A stretch of DNA of 64,000 nt, taken from positions 307,247 to 371,246 of the forward strand of contig NW_022098037.1 in assembly GCF_002288925.2 (NCBI RefSeq), in the 5' to 3' direction. Both the position numbers and the translations under genes were made by a program. This DNA comes from Delphinapterus leucas (taxonomy: Eukaryota > Chordata > Mammalia > Artiodactyla > Monodontidae). The notes beneath the pieces are model-generated. The model saw only the letters and a list, made by a program, of their open reading frames with translations, was not told the DNA's origin and did not search any database. Of this stretch, positions 59,074 through 64,000 are shown piece by piece; position 1 is the first letter of the stretch; each line of letters starts with the position of its first letter.

Positions 59074-60079
59074 GTATCAGCCCATTTGTTTACATTTTGA
59101 AAGCCATTAAGTAGAAAGAATAAAACGTGAGCCTCTCATTTTGTTTCGGAATTACAACCTGAGCTTGGTATCTGAGAACATGCATCTCTCCAGAGGCTGG
59201 TTGATTTGGGTCACCATGCAGTCCTGATGTTTCTTTCCATTTCAGATCACAACGCTCTAACACAAATTCTATTTTGAAGATGCACACACATGTGACACCC
59301 CCCCCTCAAAAAGCACCCTAAAAAAACCCAATACCAAGAAAACACATGAGTCCTGAGTCAAAAAGCAGAAGTGTGCTGTTTTCTATTTTTAAAAACACCC
59401 TGAAAATTCAGGGAAGACATTCACTTCTTGTTACCGCTCTAGTTTAAAGTAAACTAGAGAATGCTGAAAACCATATAAAATGACCGGAAGTTAACATTGC
59501 TGTGTGGTTTTTATGGATCGAGGACAAAGGTAGTTGAAACTTAGATGTTAAAAAAAAGCACCCACAGGGCAGCACCCCGTTAGCATCCCATTGCCTGACC
59601 CCTCAAGTTTCCTTGGAAACTGCTGTCAGCACCGAGCAAGCCACAGCTGTTGACTAACCTGCTTAATCAAGACTCTGGTTTTTTTTCAATATGCTTTTTT
59701 TCCATCATCTGTATATCTTCTTTTTTTTTCTCTTTCAGTTTTATTGAGATATTGACATACAGCACTGTATAGGTTTAAGGTGCACAGCATGATAACCACA
59801 AATATGATCTCTTTTTCTGAGTTTGAGGTTTGTTTCGTTTTTTTTCAGATCCCACATATAAGTGAGATCATACAGTATTTGTCTTTCTCTATTTCACTTC
59901 GCATGATGCCCTCAAGGTCCATCCATGTTGCTGCCAACGGCAGGATTTCCTTCTTTTCAGGGCTGAAGAGTATTCCATTGTATATATGTACCACATCTTC
60001 TGATCCATCCGTCTGTTGATGGACACTTAGGTTGCTTCCGTGTCTTGGCTGTTGTAACCAAGGCTCTATTTTTAAATAG
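59074..60079 (+). other. PLXNC1 intron, 1.0 kb, right end built from L1
   Basis: Begins gtatca, ends ttttaaatag. 59735-60065 is an antisense L1 fragment that reaches to about 15-25 nt before the acceptor. 59080-59730 is unassigned. Confidence 0.9.
59735..60065 (-). repeat. L1 ORF2 C-terminus, antisense
   Basis: Minus-strand reading at 59845-60000 gives KKEILPLAATWMDLEGIMRS, the usual L1 ORF2 C-terminal block. 'gatccatccgtctgttgatg' and 'gacacttaggttgcttccgt' continue it. It is disrupted and not functional. Confidence 0.9.
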
Positions 60080-60278
60080 GTGTCTGTTTGCTTCCTTCTT
60101 AACCATTGCACTGCAAACTAAGCTGGTCTACCTAACCAGCATCCTCGAGGTGCTGACCAGGGACTTGATGGAGCAGTGCAGTAACATGCAGCCTAAACTC
60201 ATGCTGAGACGCACAGAGTCCGTGGTGGAAAAGCTCCTCACAAACTGGATGTCCGTCTGCCTTTCTGGTTTTCTGCGG
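60080..60278 (+). CDS. PLXNC1: PLXNC1 window exon 16: GAP domain with Arg-Arg motif
   Basis: 199 nt. First base completes Arg, then [20 protein letters not shown], later [20 protein letters not shown] and end SGFLR, phase 0 at CTG CGG|gtaagt. The R-R pair (codons at 60207-60212) lies in the L-R-R-T-E-(S/T)-V motif, which supplies a GAP arginine in plexins (family knowledge). Acceptor ctatttttaaatag is weak in pyrimidines and is flanked by an L1 fragment. The following exon (expected ETVGEPF-like) is not in the window. Confidence 0.97.
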
Positions 60279-60504
60279 GTAAGTGTCGCGTCCCTTGGTG
60301 GCGTCAGAGCTAAGACTGTATAGGCAGCTGTTTTTAGCAGATGCTGGTGTCTTTGCCAGGATAAATCCTGAGCACTCCGTGGTGTCAGCGTTTAACCACT
60401 TTTAGGCTTGGTCCTTACTAGGAGCACATGGAGGGGAAAATAACATTTGTTTTTGCGGTAACTGGCCTAGGCAAGCACAATTCATTTAGAATTTCCTCGA
60501 GTAA

Positions 60505-60680
60505 GACTTTTTAAACATTTTATTGCGGTGAGAACAATTAACGTGAGACCTACCCTCTTAACAGATTTTTCAGTCTACAAAACGGTGTCGTCTCTTGGCA
60601 CAATGTCGTACGATAGATTTCTAGAACTTACCTTACATAACTGAAACTTCATACCCCTTGACTTCTGCATCCACCTTCAC
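60505..60680 (-). repeat. L1 3' UTR fragment, antisense
   Basis: 'acattttattgcggtgagaa', 'gacctaccctcttaacagat' and 'ataactgaaacttcataccc' are antisense L1M 3' UTR motifs. Confidence 0.65.
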
Positions 60681-60964
60681 GTGGTTAATTAACGTGTGCT
60701 GAGTGGAGGGCATATTTCAAATGCTGATGGAAACACACTGTTTTCAGGGCCCCTGAAGCATCTTGGAAATAGCCATTTACCTACCACTACGCTCTCCGCA
60801 AGCTAATTACGTTCAATTCCAACCAGTTATCCCATGGGAAAGCAAGTCTCCAAAAAGCCGCCCGCCCCTTGAGTTCACTTTGTGACAGTTAAGTGAACAT
60901 GGTTATAATCTAATTGAATCTTAAAATCTTTTCAAATGTGAACTTGGCACATATTCCATTGGTT

Positions 60965-61180
60965 AAGAGGATAGGCCCTGGAGCCCGCTGCCCAGTTTGA
61001 ATCTAGACTCCACCGCTTACCAGAGGCCCCAAGCAGGTTTCCTGACCTGCCTGAGCCTTGGGTTTATAACCTGTACAACTGGAGGAAGAATATTTCAGGG
61101 CTGTTCTGAAGCACTGATGAGAAAATGTATACAATTGCTCGGCACTGAGTAAGCACTCCATAAATGATGCCCATTATCAT
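60965..61180 (+). repeat. MIR SINE, sense
   Basis: 'cagtttgaatctagactcca', 'ctgacctgcctgagccttgg' and 'actgagtaagcactccataa' follow sense MIR. Confidence 0.8.
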
Positions 61181-61639
61181 TATGAAATATTAGTAGGAAA
61201 AGAAGTGTGTTCTGTTGAACCCAGGCTTCGTTCAGCCCTCCGAGGCCCCTGGTGCAGGACGTTCTTATCCTTCTTCAATTTCACCAGCCATCCAGATTCC
61301 AGCAGAACTGAATAATTGTGTGTTTGTAGCTAGTTCTGAAATCTAATTAAAGTTTGAATAAGATACACTGCTATACCACAGGTTTTAACAGTGCTACTTA
61401 AGTTTAGATCCAAAAAGCAGCGCCTTAAATAGACTGTGCTTAGTTTAATGTTTAATGTAATCTTACAAGTAGATGCACAACCTTTTTTTTTTTAACCAAC
61501 CCTTTTCTCTCCCAAGGCAATGCCTATTTATTAAGATTAATGAAATCTGCCTTCTTTGCTGTTTACTTGGAATACATCATCATAACACTTTGGGGAGATG
61601 TGGAGCGCTTATTTCTGGGGTGAATATTTTTGGCTCCCC

Positions 61640-61840
61640 CCATCCTAGCTTCAGCCGCAGCTGCTCCGAAACAGAGGCAGCAGGACCCTCACCCAGTTCC
61701 TGGGTCTTAGTCTCAAAAGGCAGCTCCTGCCTCACCACCTACCGTGCCACTGAATCAGAAGCTCAGGGTGGGGCGCAGTAGTCGACGTTTCCAAGTTCCT
61801 GCAGGTGATTGCACCGCCCTGCCTTTGAGAACCTGGGGGC
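61640..61840. repeat. Possible MER5A remnant
   Basis: 'tgccactgaatcagaagctc' and 'gttcctgcaggtgattgcac' resemble MER5A. Diverged. Confidence 0.4.
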
Positions 61841-61849
61841 AGTAGAAGG

Positions 61850-62010
61850 AGCGCTGGCCTAGGACTCTTGGTTAGAAGTAGCAGGTTCGGGCTGTAAGTT
61901 CATCTCGGCCCCAGCTTGCTGCGTGGCTCCAGGTACGGCCCTTTCCATCTGGGCATCCGTTCTCTACCCACCAAATGAGGCGCTTGGCCATTGGTTTTAA
62001 ATTCCTTTCC
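61850..62010 (+). repeat. MIR remnant, sense
   Basis: 'gtagaaggagcgctggccta' and 'ctgggcatccgttctctacc' fit a degraded sense MIR. Confidence 0.45.
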
Positions 62011-62454
62011 AGTTCTTTCTCTGGGACCTTGTGATTCTTTTTCTGAGCCCTCGAAGGCTAGTCAGAGCCTTGCCCTTGCTGCTCTTGGGCGTTAAAAAGG
62101 CGAGGCGTCCCCAGAATCTGCGCTCTGAGTCCAAATAGCCCCCTTGAGCAGGGGATTCCTCGTCAAGGTTTTGCAGTGCTGACTCAGGAGTGTCTTGAGC
62201 ACTTGGGGTGGTGAGGGGCCAGCGTGCTCCCTGGGAGGAAGTGGCATTCGCCCGTCGGCGATACTTTCGTTTTCAGTGGAATAATTCCCTCTGGCGTGCA
62301 GGGCCGGACCTCCCCAACCAGGTGCCCAAGGGGTGTGGGACTCTGACGGCCTGGCCCTCCTGCTCTACCCATCCTCCCAAACATCGGCCTGGGTGCCACG
62401 AGCGCTGTGACCTCCAGGTAACTTCCTCCTCTGTGCCTCCAAGGCCCTGTGGGT

Positions 62455-62620
62455 CAAGTAATAATAATAACTACCATTTATTGAATGTGCCAGCCACCAT
62501 GCTAAGAGCTTTGCTTCCTTTTTCTCACTGAATCCCATGAGGTGAGAACCTTTATGACCGTTTTGCGTACTGGGGAATTGGGGCACACAGGATAGACAAG
62601 ACTTCCTCCCATAGAGGAAG
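62455..62620 (-). repeat. MIR remnant, antisense
   Basis: 'actaccatttattgaatgtg', 'ccatgctaagagctttgctt' and 'atcccatgaggtgagaacct' are antisense MIR. Confidence 0.7.
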
Positions 62621-62994
62621 ATCCCATAGCTCGTGTGACAGCACCAGGGAGCTCTTAGCCACCCGGCTTAATGCCTCCCCAGGAAGGCAGCTACCTCCTT
62701 CCAGGCTTAGGGAGGGATTTGGGGCTGGAATGAGATCACAGGTGCGGAAGCCTAAAGCTCAGCCATGGTCAGAGAGTCTGGTCTCACGAAGGAAAGGATG
62801 GTGAACGGGCCAAGCTTAATTCCCATCACAGGATGGGAAGGGCAGGGTCAGTTCCATAAACGGGGCTCTGCCCCAGGCCGGCTCCCTGGGAAGCTGTGTG
62901 CACCCTGGTCTGATGAGATGCCTAAGCCGCCAGCAGGTATGACTAACTTAGAACTTGTGTTCAGTGGAGACAAAGAAACGTCGTGGCTCCGTCG

Positions 62995-63160
62995 TTTCCT
63001 CAGCTGGCCATGCATCAGGATCCCCCGGCAGGCATTAAAACTACAGATGCCCAGGCCTCATCTCCAGAGATTCCATGTCTAGAGTAGGGCCCAGACATCT
63101 GAATTCTTTATAAGAGTCCCAAGGGATTCTGGTGATGACTATCCAGGTTTAGAACCACGG
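62995..63160. repeat. MER5A-like DNA transposon remnant
   Basis: 'gccatgcatcaggatccccc', 'gggcccagacatctgaattc' and 'gattctggtgatgactatcc' follow the MER5A core, ending near 'tttagaaccacgg'. Confidence 0.65.
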
Positions 63161-64000
63161 GTGTGGGTAACGGTGCCAGATGAGATGTTACTAATCTGAG
63201 TCTAGCTGCACTCTTGTGGAGAATTCTTACCACAGAGCCATCGAGTCTGGAGCTGTCACTCCACACAGCCCAGAAGAGCCCACCGGCCCCCTAACGCCGA
63301 CCTCTGCAGGTGCCTCCAGCCCCCTCCCAAGGGCGCTTACCCCCATCTCTGATGTGGGCTGGAAGCAAAGAGAGAAGTGAGGTTCTAGGTTTGTGGTCGG
63401 GATATTACCTAAGGGGGTGGAGGGAGAGAGATGAGAGCAGTGTGGTTGTGAACCTCTAAATAAAGGAAGTTTCTCATAAGAATTGAAATGTCATGTTCTA
63501 GTCCCAGCGCTCTCCCCACCTGGGAAATTTTTGAACATTCCAACCCTGTCCTGCAGTAAGGAAGCGACTCCAGGATATGTCAGGAGGGGAGAGGAAAGTG
63601 ATACAGGGCCCCAGTGGCAGGGAGAGCAGCAGAGGAGTGACAGGAAGCCGGGGACCAGGGAGGGCTGTGCTTTTGCAGTCAGTATAGAGGATGGTACGGG
63701 GCGGGTAGGGGTGGGATCCAAGAGACCTCAAAGACGTCTTAGTTTACCTCTTCAAGGGAAAGCAGGTGAGAGAGGCAGTGGAACCCTCCTTTCCAAGCCA
63801 GATGCATTGGCTGTGAAGCTTGACTTTGTAAACTGGTGCTTCAAGCCCTAGTCACGTGGCTGGCTTCTCGTCATCACTGAGGCAGTTGGACTTCCTGGTT
63901 CTGGGCCTGGCTCTTCTTCCCCCTTAAATTCAGTTTAATGTCCTTTTGATTACAGAGGGTTTATTTACTTAGCAAATACTACACGATGGATCGTCAAGCC

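Larger units (their letters stand above)
1..64000 (+). other. PLXNC1: PLXNC1 transcription unit, internal part
   Basis: Plexin C1 is a single-pass cell-surface receptor for semaphorin 7A; poxvirus semaphorins also bind it (family knowledge). Binding controls adhesion and cytoskeleton in immune cells, melanocytes and neurons through a cytoplasmic RasGAP-like domain. The sequence gives sixteen exons between 13803 and 60278 that splice in frame into about 675 residues closely resembling human plexin C1 as I recall it. Neither the Sema-domain exons nor the exon continuing after SGFLR was found here, so the gene extends past both ends of the window. No promoter, start codon, stop codon or polyadenylation site of the gene is in view. 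Gene identity is very secure; the exact limits within the window are inferred. Confidence 0.93.
60279..64000 (+). other. Downstream intron of PLXNC1
   Basis: Begins gtaagt and runs off the window. Contains an L1 3' fragment, MIR copies and MER5-like remnants. No next coding exon was recognised. 61190-61640 and 63170-64000 are unassigned. Confidence 0.85.

Noticed and set aside
59845..60111. 88-residue minus-strand frame ending in an L1-like block
   Set aside because: L1 ORF2 C-terminal remnant; its N-terminal part is just the antisense of the PLXNC1 exon edge.
63940..64000. Acceptor-like 'ttgattacag' near the right end as start of the next PLXNC1 exon
   Set aside because: The bases after it have a stop in the needed phase 0 within a few codons and do not resemble the expected continuation after SGFLR.

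Overview
This is 64 kb of mammalian chromosomal DNA carrying the middle part of one multi-exon gene on the + strand, plexin C1 (PLXNC1). The host is almost certainly a cetacean or a very close relative. About fifteen copies of the tRNA-Glu-derived SINE that starts GGGCTTCCCTGGTGGCGCAG are present, and most have clear target-site duplications. One subfamily has the body 'GGCCGCTGAGCCTGCGCGTC', which I know from whale and dolphin genomes. The species cannot be fixed from this window. I see no prokaryotic-style genes, CRISPR array, tRNA or rRNA genes.

Gene layout. Sixteen consecutive coding exons were placed by joining splice sites in frame: 13803-13917, 21625-21772, 25125-25212, 27237-27339, 27480-27581, 39138-39277, 42874-43053, 45658-45745, 48751-48954, 49071-49256, 51622-51724, 54556-54657, 54951-55054, 58704-58742, 58949-59073 and 60080-60278. 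Together they give 2026 nt, about 675 codons, with no stop or frameshift. In order they encode the end of PSI 1, an IPT-like region, PSI 2, a linker, a series of IPT/TIG domains rich in N-glycosylation sequons, the single transmembrane helix, the juxtamembrane coiled segment, and the first part of the cytoplasmic RasGAP-like domain including its Arg-Arg motif. The 5' exons (signal peptide and Sema domain) and the 3' exons (Rho-binding insert and rest of the GAP domain) lie outside, so the whole window is probably inside the transcription unit.

Region by region. 1-13802 is upstream intron with MIR, L2 and two MLT1-type LTRs. 13918-27236 has three widely spaced introns with old L1 sequence, L2 and SINEs. 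27582-39137 is the longest internal intron, with L1 fragments in antisense orientation, a mariner-like hairpin, a perfect 231-bp tandem duplication and a hAT element. 39278-60079 holds the dense exon run. 60279-64000 is intron with L1, MIR and MER5-like remnants.

The window looks like an ordinary host gene and I do not see a new gene system. The points most worth a second look are a GC-AG intron, the 231-bp duplication, an L1 remnant that appears to supply the branch-point region of a coding exon, two hairpin-forming inverted repeats, a SINE without a poly(A) tail, and inverted SINE pairs that flank one exon.
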